Translations under genes and position numbers: made by a program
Part shown: one piece after another, positions 18,168 to 27,470 of the stretch
Position numbering within the stretch: the first letter of the stretch is position 1
Layout: every line of letters begins with the position of its first letter
Assembly: GCA_938045545.1 (NCBI GenBank)
Contig: CALIBN010000016.1
Span: forward strand, 27,914-91,913
DNA: 64,000 nt
Source: an uncultured archaeon
GTDB taxonomy: Archaea; Thermoproteota; EX4484-205; JAAOZP01
Direction: 5' to 3'
Notes under the pieces: generated by a model
Databases searched by the model: none
Told to the model about the DNA's origin: nothing
Seen by the model: only the letters and a program-made list of their open reading frames with translations

Positions 18168-20599
18168 GTGATTGACATGGGAACCATGTTTTCAGCCGGC
18201 CTATTCAAGGTTGAAACGGAAGAATCTGTTTGGAATCTCTCCTCCTCGCAGTGGCCCGGGTTTAAAATAGGATCGTTAACATGCCACGTATGCTTAAGTG
18301 GGCAGAAGCATTACCCGGAGAAGCTTAGAGTAGAGAGGCTGGATAACGAGGAAGGCTTAAGAATGACTTGGACGTTTAAAAAGGCTGGTGCGAAAATAGT
18401 TCAGAAAATCACTAGCCGTCCGAAACATCTTGAAATAAGCAGCTTCTTCCAAAACCTTTCGACTAGGGCCGCCTGTCTCAGCGAGCTGACTCTACTCGAA
18501 TCCGCGGAGCCGGGTGAAACCTCGTTTGGAACAAGACATGGGGAAGCCCGGGTTTACGAGGATGGTGGCTACTGGGGACTTGTCCGAAAGCTAAGCCGGA
18601 GCCCGAAGCCGAGTGGTGAAACGGCGGAGCAGGCTTCAAGCAGCGAGATCCAGGGGTCTTCTCAAGTCTGTTGGGAAGTCTACAACCCGTTTGACAGAAT
18701 GGCTTTCTTAGCGGGTTTCCTAACGTTTGAAAGATGGCTAGGCATGGTTGAAACAAAGTTCAAAGCATCACTTGGAGTAATCGGGTGGAAGATGGGTTTT
18801 GACGCTGGCGACGTAATAGTCGACCCCAGGGAGACCGTTAAGCTGGAAGACGTTGCATTCATGCTTGGGCGGGACCCTTGGCTTCTTCTAGAAGAGTTTG
18901 GAAACCTGGTTAAAGAAAGATACTGCATTAGGCCTTTGGAAAGACCTCCGATAAGCTGGTGCAGCTGGTACCCCTTCCGCTTAAGCGTCAGCGAGGAACG
19001 CGTCTTGGATAACGCCAGGATCGGGGCTGAGCGTTTAAAGAGCCTTGGGCTTAAGAATATTCAGGTCGACCTAGGCTGGGAGAAGAACCACCTGCCAAGC
19101 TCATACGATGAGAACGAGCAGTTCTCCCACGGGTTGAAATGGCTGTCGCAGCAGCTTGAGAAAATGGGTTTCAACCTGGGGGTCTGGAAGGCTCCTTTCA
19201 CAATAAGCGAGCTCGACACGGTTGCTGTCAAACACCCGGAGTGGCTTCTTGGAGACGAGAAGGAGAAGCCAGCCCCATACTGGACATGGTTCTGGAAGCC
19301 GTATGGAAAGGTTTACGCCCTGGATCTTACGCATCCAGGGGCACAGAACTATCTTCGTGAAGAAATAGCTTCAAATACGTCAAATACTTCAGGCTCGACT
19401 TTATGGGTGGCCCGTGTAACCCGCGTCTACGCAACGGGTACAACCGGAGAATCGTAGCCGGAGGAGGTGTTGAGGCTGCACGACTAGGATGTAGAATAAT
19501 CTCTGAAACCCTGAGGAGCATTGACCCGGAGTGCCTAGTGTTGAACTGCAACCCGTATGAGCCTTGCGGCGTAGGGTTTTTCCAGCTGCTCTACACCTGC
19601 AACGACACGGGTAACACCGGATACGTCACTTGGCAGTTTATGAAGGAAAACTATAGGTCTGTCGCGTCCCACCTGTGGAAAAACCATAGGTGGGGGATAA
19701 TCCAGCCCTCCTGTCTCTCCGTCGGCCTACCTGGCACACTTGAGGAGGCAAGGATCGCGCCACGGTAGCATACTTCTCGGGTGGCGAGATCAGTATTGGC
19801 GACAACCTTGCTACTCTGCCTGAAGACAGGTGGCAAGTCTTACTCTCAGTGCTGCCGCCAGCCGGAGCCTCAGCCAAGCCCGTGGACCTTTTCGAACCAA
19901 TTACCGTTGAACAATTGTCGTATGAAGATATGAGCCGCAGCGGTAGCGAGGCCACGGTAGGAAGCATTGAGGAAGACGGGGGGAACATCTGGTGCAACAG
20001 GTGGAGACTGAATGGGACAGCTGGATCATCGCCAGCCTGTTTGCTTGGGAGCCTCCTAAAACTAAAGAGGGGAGGGAGCACCTGATAACCAGGTTCAACA
20101 TCCCGTGGAGCCTGCTGGGTTTAAACCCTCGCAGGAAATACTGGGTCTACGAGTTCTGGTCAGGCCAGTTCCTAGGGGAAACCCCTCGACACGTAGGCTG
20201 GACGGCTACACACATCCCGGGGACGCTGGGAAACTCCTATGGGATGCCATGGAAGAGTCTCTGAAAGTTACGTTCTTCGGCCTTGCGGTCAGAGTGTTAG
20301 CAATACGGGAAACGCGCCCACACCCTTGGATCGTTGGAACGAGTTTCCATTTAACAAGCGGCGGAGAATTGCGGAACGTAGCCTGGGATGAGTCGAAAAA
20401 AGTTTTGAAGGGCGAGCTACAGCGGCCACCGGGCCAGCTGGGCTTCATAGTTGCAGCCGGCATCCCTACTAGACAGGTTAGAACCATTGTTGACAACCGC
20501 CCAGCGATCGCGCTGCCGGGGGCTAATGGCTCCCTAGTAATCCCGATGATTTCCAGCGAGAACCCTTTACTCTGGGAAATACGCTTCGAAGAACAGTAA
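18168..20599 (+). pseudogene. GH36-type alpha-galactosidase, broken by at least four frameshifts
   Basis: Pieces in all three frames assemble into one ~800-residue GH36-like protein. The first part (to ~19385) has the hallmark PPISWCSWYPF and QVDLGWE. A shift near 19385 leads to KYFRLDFMGGPCNPRLRNGY with the Asp of the catalytic region. That frame continues through LVLNCNPYEPCGVGF and YTCNDTGNTGY and ends near 19768. Further shifts occur near 19760 (TVAYFSGGEISIGDN), 19990 (VETEWDSWIIASLFAWEPP) and about 20200, and the gene ends IRFEEQ at 20599. Both flanks are homologous throughout, so this is recent decay or error, not chance. An intact enzyme would release alpha-galactose. Start is GTG 18168 or ATG 18177. 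Confidence 0.8.
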
Positions 20600-20684
20600 G
20601 CCAATCCTGTCAGATACTTTAAACGTCGGATGAGTAAGACGGGGCTCGAACGACATTGCATAATGGTGATCTTTCGAATCGCAG

Positions 20685-20725
20685 GTCGGGGTAGCCGAGC
20701 CTGGTAAGGTACAGTCATCTTAAGG
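20685..20725 (+). other. tRNA 5'-half-like fragment
   Basis: The sequence GTCGGGGTAGCCGAGCCTGG then TAAGGTACAG looks like the acceptor 5' strand and D arm of a class II tRNA (Ser/Leu). It begins with the same 12 bases as the intact tRNA-Ser at 23191. No matching 3' half (CCCCGAC after a T arm) follows. It marks the other edge of island B. It may be a truncated tRNA, an att-like scar or, less likely, a split-tRNA half. Confidence 0.45.
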
Positions 20726-20781
20726 TTTTTACAGCATGCTTACGAAGGATGTTTTAAGTTTTAGAAATAAGTTATGCTTAA

Positions 20782-21541
20782 ATGAGCCTCATGAGCATTA
20801 ATAATGGGATGGTAAATCCCGAGCTCAGGAAACTTTTCGTCGATTCAATAGAGTACCTTAGAAAAATGGATTTCTTCAAGGATTACTCAAATCTATCCTC
20901 GGAGGAGATTTTCGACAAGATCCTTAGTGGGGAAATAGACTATGGGGACCAGTGGTTCATCGAGGAGTGGCCCGAGGAGGAGCGGAGGAAATTCAGTACT
21001 CAAGGGCAAATCTTGAGGGAGCTACTTAAAGGCGCGAAGAACACTGGATGAAGAAAAGCATTTACGAAGTGGATTTGGAGGTGGCGTCTTTCGATACCAA
21101 GAGGATCTTTATAGAGGATCCTAAGACGGTCGTAAGAAAGGGGATATGTAAGATGTTGCACATGAAGCTCGCGAGGATCTCCAGGGGAGCTTTCAATTCC
21201 AGGTACATTAAGGAGGAGTTGATAGAATGGGAGAAACCCCCTCCGGTGTTGAGGGCGGCGTTGGGGAAATGGTGTTCCCCTACGGTGGCTTTATCTTCAA
21301 GGTATGCTTTGAGTTCGGAGGGAAGGAGCATCTGGCCGAGTTCTACAATAACTGGAAATACCTTTACATGGTCCCGCTCATAGAGAGGATAAATGAGCTG
21401 ATCAAGGATACCGGATATCAATATTACGGGTTGCATAATGAGGACATAATCTTAGTTGTCCTAAGGGAAGACGAGGCCGAGAAGCTTAAAAAGGAGAGGG
21501 GTTGGGCACTTTACTTGCCTCAAGTTAAGGCTCATGCTTAG
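20782..21541 (+). pseudogene. Unknown island protein, copy B (two frameshifts)
   Basis: This is a paralogue of the intact protein at 8750-9427. The first frame has MVNPELRKLFVDSIEYLRKM, matching the copy A N-terminus, and stops after GAKNTG. The sequence continues 1 nt out of frame (from 21045) as WMKKSIYEVDLEVASFDTKR and LARISRGAFNSRY. A second shift near 21235 moves to GGFIFKVCFEFGGKEHLAEF and the C-terminal EDEAEKLKKERGW. The first break falls at ATGA, so translational coupling cannot be fully excluded, but copy A reads through the same positions. Its end overlaps the convergent nuclease-like gene by 17 bp. Confidence 0.65.
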
Positions 21542-22532
21542 GTTTCTCCACAATGTTCTCTACAGTCTCCTCAATATCGTCTAAGGTGCATTTAACACCC
21601 TCTTTAAACTCAGTCTCGATAATTTTATTCAGGTTCTCAAGGCATATAGCTACCGGAATGCCAAACGCGGCTTCCCATAAATGCTTCCACTTATCCTCGG
21701 TGAAATAATTATTCAGATCTTTCTTTGCTCTGCTTAAGCTACGTTGATAATAATCGGATACGATCGTGGTCTTGACCTCAACTATCGCTACTCACTTCCC
21801 CTTATGGTAAACGTAGAAGTCCGGTCCCTCTGTCTCATATCCCTGGACGACCTTGAGCTCTTCCTTAGGTATTCCGGTCTTCCTAGATACTACCTCCTTA
21901 ACGTCTTCCTCTCGGTAAAATCTTGCATAATCCCAGCCGATTTCCCCAACCGGTCCTTTAACCCTTGGATCGTCTATCGAAAACCCTTTGTTAATTAGGC
22001 CCCCTACATCTTCAACCCTCACCACCAGAACCTTCTCGGGGTCCTCCAGGAATACCTCGTAGCGAGATGCGGCTTCCCCCACCCCCATATAGTATTCTAT
22101 CGTGAGCTTCTTTCTATCCACCTCGTATTTTGTGATTTTAATCCGCCTATATTTGCTGATCATTATCCTTGGAATGTATTCCTTGGACTTCCTGTAGACC
22201 AGCTTGATTAGGTGCTCCTTACCTTTGTAATCCTTAATCGCGAAGGTGACGGCTGGTCCATGTTCCGATCTGTCGTAATGCGGGTTCCTCTCCAACGTCA
22301 ATTTGCAAACCTCCTTCCCATCCACGACCAGCTTATATTCGCCTGAGCTGAATGCGATGTCGAAGGACGCATTCGCTTCCTTAAACACGGTTTTAACGAA
22401 CTCATGGGTGGTGATTTTGACGATCTTTATCTCAACCTCCTCACCACTCCGACCTATGTTGCTTGGAAGGTCGAACTCAAATGTCGGCCCATATTTCTTG
22501 TAAAATGTCCTTCTCTTGACCTCGATTTTCAC
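21525..22532 (-). pseudogene. PD-(D/E)XK nuclease-like protein, copy B, interrupted by TGA
   Basis: Read on the minus strand, 336 codons run from 22532 to the TAA at 21525 with a single interruption, TGA at 21792-21794. Just before it lies YETEGPDFYVYHKGK, and just after it VAIVEVKTTIVSDYY. The Pro-Asp and the Glu-x-Lys of the PD-(D/E)XK nuclease core are thus split by the stop. The 246-residue N-terminal region (EVKRRTFYKKYGPTFEFDLP onward) has no recognised fold. If UGA were read through as Trp or Arg the domain would be complete. Otherwise the gene is dead. The start overlaps the stop of the Cys-rich gene by 4 bp, so they are an operon. Confidence 0.6.
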
Positions 22533-22966
22533 TCAACATGATTCCCTCCAAGGTACTGCTTGAGTTGTTCGCTGGGTATTCTAATCCTCAAGTTATCTTT
22601 ATTCCGCCTAAAAACGCATCTCACCTTAAGGCCCTCCGGGTAATTAGCGAGCTCGCTGGGCTCCTCCCGTGCTGGCTCTCCGCCCTCCCGCGCGCGCAAG
22701 ACTCCAGCATCAGGCTTAGCTTGAGATATGCACCCGCCCTTGGGGGGGACGAACCTGCCCGACTTAACGCAGGCCGAGGCGAGCTGGCAGGCCCTGCATC
22801 TAAGAGTTAGCCCCACGATTTTCACCTTTCCTACGATACACTGGTAAACCAGGCATAAATTCCTCCTCGATGAGTGGCATCCAGTGCATAATCCGAGCCT
22901 AAGGTAATCGCATTTGCGACAAGGCTTTCCGCACTTGAGGGGCCCGTGCGCGACTTGCATTCTCAT
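22529..22966 (-). CDS. Cys-rich protein, copy B (intact)
   Basis: The 145-residue protein is rich in Cys: HGPLKCGKPCRKCDYLRLGL, then CTGC, CLVYQC and a second cluster CRACQLASACVKSGRF, twelve Cys in all. The C-terminal half (APEN-type low-complexity REGGEPAREEPSELANYPEG, then VRCVFRRNKDNLRIRIPSEQ) has no family I know. The Cys pairs suggest zinc or Fe-S binding, possibly in nucleic-acid recognition. It is the first gene of the island B operon, translationally coupled (ATGA) to the nuclease-like gene. The island A copy at 5282 is frameshifted, so this is the reference sequence. Confidence 0.65.
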   Translation of the reverse strand: MRMQVAHGPLKCGKPCRKCDYLRLGLCTGCHSSRRNLCLVYQCIVGKVKIVGLTLRCRACQLASACVKSGRFVPPKGGCISQAKPDAGVLRAREGGEPAREEPSELANYPEGLKVRCVFRRNKDNLRIRIPSEQLKQYLGGNHVE

Positions 22967-22979
22967 GAACTCATCACCT

Positions 22980-23008
22980 TTTCTTTAAAAGTTTTAAAAA
23001 GCATGGGA
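22980..23008 (-). promoter_or_regulatory. Island B promoter, same as island A
   Basis: The minus strand reads CCCATGC-TTTTTAAAAC-TTTTAAAGAAAAG, almost identical to 5239-5269. The TATA element TTTTTAAAAC would start transcription close to the ATG at 22966. Confidence 0.6.
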
Positions 23009-23190
23009 AAATACACTAGGTATCGTCGGAAAGGGATTCGCCTCATCTAGGGTCTTTATAGAGTCGCCCAGCCTTCGTGGTTTCAGGTCGCCATTCTTAC
23101 CACTGAGAGGGTCTCGTCGTACCTCAGGTATTTTTTTATAAACGAGGAGTAAAAGCTTTATTTGGCCTCTGCATCAACCTTACTTTAGAC

Positions 23191-23317
23191 GTCGGGGTAG
23201 CCAAACCTGGTTAAGGCGCGAGATGCGCGATGTACGCGAGCCTGCTAAGCTCGTGGCCCATGAGAGTTCCATGATGGAACCACGAGGGCCGTGCGGGTTC
23301 AAATCCCGCCCCCGACG
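23191..23317 (+). tRNA. tRNA-Ser(GCU) with two non-canonical introns
   Basis: Acceptor GTCGGGG/CCCCGAC, D stem GCC/GGC, anticodon arm CGAGC-CTGCTAA-GCTCG (anticodon GCU), T arm GCGGG-TTCAAAT-CCCGC, discriminator G. Eighteen extra nt lie between the D and anticodon stems, bordered by GCGAG repeats. The variable arm GGCCC/GGGCC carries a further ~22 nt holding a GTTCCA-TGA-TGGAAC hairpin. Removing both gives a normal ~87-nt tRNA-Ser. Confidence 0.9.
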
Positions 23318-23548
23318 TTTTCCCCTTACAGTTATTGTTTCAGAAAAACCTGGTTGTTATCTCTTCCGATGATCTGTTTTACAGGTTTCTGGAACTTAGG
23401 CCGTTCTTCACGCGCGTTAATCGAGGGCCCTGCTTAATCTTATGGCTGGATGGTTTAACCTTGTTTTTTTGTCAGTATTCTCCCGTTGATTAAGCTGAAA
23501 AAAGTCGTTTTAATGTTTTAATACCTGTGACTCTGGTTTAAGCTCCGC

Positions 23549-26167
23549 ATGGAGAAAAGGAAGGAAAGGAAGGTTGTTAAGAGAGACGGCAGGGTCGTGG
23601 ATTTCGACCCTAACAGGATTAGGAACGCTATTGCAAAGGCAATGGCGAGTGTGAAACAGTATGATGAGAAGACTTTGGAGAAGGTTGTTAACTACGTGTT
23701 AAACGTTTTAAACGGGAAGTATGAGGCCGGGGAGACTCCGCATGTCGAGGATATTCAGGATGTGGTTGAGCTTGCCCTTATGAAGTTTGATCTTTACGAT
23801 GTTGCTAAAGCCTATATTCTTTACAGGAAGGAGAGGGAGAGGGTAAGGGAGGAGAAGAAGGCTCTTCTTCAGAAAAGCTTTGTGGACGAGGTTGATAAGG
23901 AGTTTTCTGTTAACGCGATCAGGCTGCTTGTGAACCGCTACCTTCTTAAAGATGAGAACGGTAAGCTCGTCGAGTCGCCTAAACAGTTGTTTCAAAGAGT
24001 AGCCTTAACCGTTGTGATACCGGATATTCTTCACGACCCGAGGGTGTTCTCTAAGGATGGAGGATTAACGGTGTTTCCGAGAGAGGATTTCAACGCCAGC
24101 CACTATGCGAATAAGCTTGGCCTAGGAAAGAGCGGCAACGAGTATGCTGTCACCTGGAACGAGTATCATTTGGAACGCATGAAGGCTCTTTACGACGAGC
24201 TTAATTCTCAAGGCAGGATGAAGGTTTCTTGGAGCGGTTTTCTCAGAATGCTTCTTTCAGGCGAGTTTGAAAACTATTACGAGAATTTCAGGGCCTATTA
24301 TGATCTTATGGTTTCTAAGAAGTTCATGCCAAATTCACCGACGCTGTTTAACGCTGGGACTAGGCTTGGCCAGCTTTCAGCTTGCTTCGTGTTGGATGTT
24401 GAGGACAATATCGAGTCTATTATGAATGCTGCAACCCAGGCGGCCATCATCTTCAAATCCGGTGGAGGCATTGGGATAAACTATTCTAAGCTGAGGCCCG
24501 CGGGCGACATTGTCTCAAGCACCTCAGGAGTGGCGAGTGGCCCCGTTTCATTCATGAGGATAATAGACACCGTCACAGACGTGGTTAAACAGGGAGGTAG
24601 GAGAAGGGGGGCGAACATGGGGATTCTCGAGGTTAACCATCCGGATATAGAGATGTTTATAACGGCCAAGTCTGAACGGGGGAGGCTTGAAAACTTCAAC
24701 ATATCTGTCCTCATAAATGATGATTTCTGGGACTACTTGGAGAAGGATGTACCATATCCGCTTGCAAACCCAAGGGATAGGAGGGTTTGGAAGACTATTC
24801 GTGCCAGAGACGTTTTCTGGAAGATTGCGGAGATGGCTTGGAGAACAGGCGACCCGGGTGTCCTCTTCTTGGAAAACATCAACAGGAGAAACATAATGGC
24901 GAAAAATAAGGGTCCAATAAAGTCCACTAACCCCTGCGGAGAGGAACCCTTGTATCCCTATGAATCCTGCAACCTGGGTTCGATAAACCTGTATGCGTTC
25001 GTGAAAAGAAGTAGAGAAGAAGCTGTCTTCGACTGGGAGGAGTTTAGCCGAGTAGTTGGGATCGCCCTCAGGTTTCTAGACAACGTGATAGATGTGAACA
25101 AGCTTCCTTTAAACGAGATAGAGCGTGCGACTAAGCTTACGAGGAAGGTTGGCCTAGGTGTCATGGGCTTGGCCGACTTACTTTTCGCCCTGAGAATACC
25201 TTACAACAGCGAGGAGGGCTTCAGGCTGATGGGCAGAATAGCGGAACACTTGACTTTCTACGCTATGAAGGAGTCTTGCATGCTTTCTAAGGAGCGCGGC
25301 GCCTTCCCGCTGTATGCTGAATCATCTTACCCTGACGGCGAGATGCCGATTGAAGGCTACTATCATAAGGACTGGCAGACTCTCCCCTGGAGCGACCTGC
25401 AGCAGGAGATAACAAGGTTTGGAATAAGGAATGCGGAGGTGACCACCATCGCTCCAACCGGCTCTATTTCCATGCTGGTTGACGTTTCCTCTGGGATAGA
25501 GCCCCAGTTTGCCCTAATATATGAGAAGAGGGTTAGCGTAGGAACATTCTATTACGTGGATGTTGAGTTTGAGAAAGCACTTAGGGAAAATGGTCTTTAC
25601 GACGAGAAGACGCTTAAGCTGATTTCAGACAACGGCGGTTCGCTCGTGGGCCTCGACTTACCCGAGGAGCTACGCCGCGTGTTCCTAACCGCATACGATA
25701 TACCCTGGTGGGACCATGTGAGGGCTCAGGCAGAGTTCACGAAATGGATTTGCGCCGCGGTCAGTAAAACCATAAACATGCCGAACTGGGTTACTGTAGA
25801 GGATGTTCAGAAGGCTTTCACTCTGGCACGTGCAATGAGAGTAAAGGGAGTCACCATTTACCGTGACGGCTCCCTCCCGTATCAGGTCTTAGTCACACCT
25901 TCCTCGAAACTAGGAAAGTATGCGAAGATCGTGGACAACTCGACTATTGAAATCGCAAGGACCCTGGGAGTCGAAATAAAAGATTTCGGAGAAGAATCGG
26001 AAGGCAAGACATCAAAAACGGCAGCCGCCTCGGAGAAACCTGTTCTAATTCTTAACGAGAATAATAAGTCTGACCAATGTCCGAGCTGTGGCAGTAAAAG
26101 GCTCATCATGGAGGGCGGGTGCCTAACCTGCATCGACTGCGGTTGGAGCGTATGCCCCATTTCCTAG
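23549..26167 (+). CDS. nrdJ: Adenosylcobalamin-dependent (class II) ribonucleotide reductase
   Basis: The 872-residue enzyme makes deoxyribonucleotides. An ATP-cone domain is at the N-terminus (~5-100, VVKRDGRVVDFDPNRIRNAI). The barrel contains SPTLFNAG, LSACFVLDVEDN, FKSGGGIGINYSKLRP, and NPCGEEPLYPYESCNLGSIN with the catalytic Cys-Glu region (~455-475). A C-terminal zinc ribbon (CPSCGSKRLIMEGGCLTCIDCGWSVC) resembles the redox tail of class II enzymes. No intein. A corrinoid adenosyltransferase gene follows 14 nt later, which supports the B12-dependent class. TATA-like TTTTAATGTTTTAATA lies just upstream. Confidence 0.96.
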   Translation: MEKRKERKVVKRDGRVVDFDPNRIRNAIAKAMASVKQYDEKTLEKVVNYVLNVLNGKYEAGETPHVEDIQDVVELALMKFDLYDVAKAYILYRKERERVREEKKALLQKSFVDEVDKEFSVNAIRLLVNRYLLKDENGKLVESPKQLFQRVALTVVIPDILHDPRVFSKDGGLTVFPREDFNASHYANKLGLGKSGNEYAVTWNEYHLERMKALYDELNSQGRMKVSWSGFLRMLLSGEFENYYENFRAYYDLMVSKKFMPNSPTLFNAGTRLGQLSACFVLDVEDNIESIMNAATQAAIIFKSGGGIGINYSKLRPAGDIVSSTSGVASGPVSFMRIIDTVTDVVKQGGRRRGANMGILEVNHPDIEMFITAKSERGRLENFNISVLINDDFWDYLEKDVPYPLANPRDRRVWKTIRARDVFWKIAEMAWRTGDPGVLFLENINRRNIMAKNKGPIKSTNPCGEEPLYPYESCNLGSINLYAFVKRSREEAVFDWEEFSRVVGIALRFLDNVIDVNKLPLNEIERATKLTRKVGLGVMGLADLLFALRIPYNSEEGFRLMGRIAEHLTFYAMKESCMLSKERGAFPLYAESSYPDGEMPIEGYYHKDWQTLPWSDLQQEITRFGIRNAEVTTIAPTGSISMLVDVSSGIEPQFALIYEKRVSVGTFYYVDVEFEKALRENGLYDEKTLKLISDNGGSLVGLDLPEELRRVFLTAYDIPWWDHVRAQAEFTKWICAAVSKTINMPNWVTVEDVQKAFTLARAMRVKGVTIYRDGSLPYQVLVTPSSKLGKYAKIVDNSTIEIARTLGVEIKDFGEESEGKTSKTAAASEKPVLILNENNKSDQCPSCGSKRLIMEGGCLTCIDCGWSVCPIS

Positions 26168-26181
26168 AGGAGGCGTGACCC

Positions 26182-26691
26182 TTGGGTAAAGTATTCCTCT
26201 ATACTGGAACAGGAGCGGGTAAGACGACTAACGCGATAGGTTTAGCCGTCAGGGCAGTCGGCCACGGTTTGAAAGCCGTGATAATACAGTTTATGAAGGG
26301 ATGGAGGAACACCGGAGAATACTTGATAGCTGAACGCTTACAGCCCGAGTATGAGATTCATCTGGCTGGAAGAGAAGAGTGGGTGGACCTTAAAAACCCG
26401 TCTGAGGAGGACAAGAAGATGGCTGGAAAAGGCATTAACCTAGCTAGGGAAAAACTAAAGGAGAAGCCGGCTCTCCTAGTGTTAGACGAGATAGGCCTAG
26501 CCGCCTTTATAGGCTTAGTTTCTGTCGAAGACGTTTTAAAGCTGTTAGACGAAGTGCCTGAGGAAACAGACGTGGTTTTAACAGGCAGGTACGTGCCCCC
26601 TGAGCTCGTCAACAGGGCTGACTTCGTGAATCTGGTGGTGGAGGTTAAGAGCCCGAGAGAACTCTACACTAAAATAGGCATAACACATTAA
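26182..26691 (+). CDS. Corrinoid adenosyltransferase (BtuR/CobA type)
   Basis: The 169-residue P-loop enzyme transfers the adenosyl group of ATP to cob(I)alamin to make coenzyme B12. P-loop YTGTGAGKTTNAIGLAVRA (~7-25), VIIQFMKGW (~37-45) and LLVLDEIGLA (~95) are family motifs. The start is TTG at 26182. It follows nrdJ by 14 nt with the same orientation, so the enzyme that needs adenosylcobalamin and the enzyme that makes it are probably co-expressed. Confidence 0.9.
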   Translation: MGKVFLYTGTGAGKTTNAIGLAVRAVGHGLKAVIIQFMKGWRNTGEYLIAERLQPEYEIHLAGREEWVDLKNPSEEDKKMAGKGINLAREKLKEKPALLVLDEIGLAAFIGLVSVEDVLKLLDEVPEETDVVLTGRYVPPELVNRADFVNLVVEVKSPRELYTKIGITH

Positions 26692-27470
26692 ACACTGTTC
26701 TCCAGACTCGATGAATTAAAGCTACTTGCATACTCCAGAGCCCCCTTTAAGGCTTTGCAGTTAATATTTTTAAAATCGCCAAACTCGTTTTGCAAAAGTG
26801 TTCCACTTATTAGCAGGAATAGGGTGTTCTCCACATCGAGCCGCCGGTTAAAGGCTTTTGAAAACTACCAAATACAGAAGGTTAAATAGCTTAGACGGTT
26901 GAATGAGAGTGGTTGGCTCGCAACAATCGTGTTTCCCAAGAAATTCTTCATCCGTAATGGATCTTTTAATCGTTTCAACTTATGGTTTTTGAAAACGGCC
27001 TGATTTCAAGCTACTAACCTGAAAAATCCTGTTGAATCTGATGATCTCTCAGATTTAGCGTTGCTTGAAAATAGGGTGCAGGGTTGCTTTAAAAATAAAT
27101 ATTCTGATGTTGAGCATTTTACAAATTAACTGCTCCATGGTAAAAATGTTTTCTGAAAACAGCTCATCCCAGTGTAGCCATCGTCAATCAAGCTCGATTC
27201 ACAGCCTGTTTCACAAACAACTTTTATTCTTTAAAGAAACTCGTAGCTGCATGATTTTCTCCGGGAGTAGCCAGAAGCATCGCCGTTAATAAAGACGAGA
27301 AGAGAGGAATATCGTTTTTACAGGAGAATGATAGCCGTAAGAATCCGTGTTCCCTTAAAAAAGAAAAAGCTTTTTGAATCGTCGAACATAGGAAAGAAGG
27401 GCCACTTTTTAAACGGCAAAATAGATTTAATTATAGGATAAAATTTATATTTTACCATTTTTCAATCCTG
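26692..27470. other. Long AT-rich intergenic region
   Basis: About 780 bases without a supported gene. The 74-codon ORF at 27065-27289 has no coding character. The end (27420-27455) holds AT-rich TATA-like sequence (AATTTATATTTTACC) that probably drives the GCS2-like gene. I see no tRNA, stable RNA or repeat here. Confidence 0.5.

Noticed and set aside
20685..20725. Complete tRNA-Leu or tRNA-Lys gene
   Set aside because: Only the acceptor 5' strand and D arm are recognisable; there is no anticodon stem partner, T arm or 3' acceptor strand.
27065..27289. 74-codon ORF in the long intergenic region
   Set aside because: Low-complexity, Ser/Phe/Cys-rich composition without any family or promoter, so probably chance.
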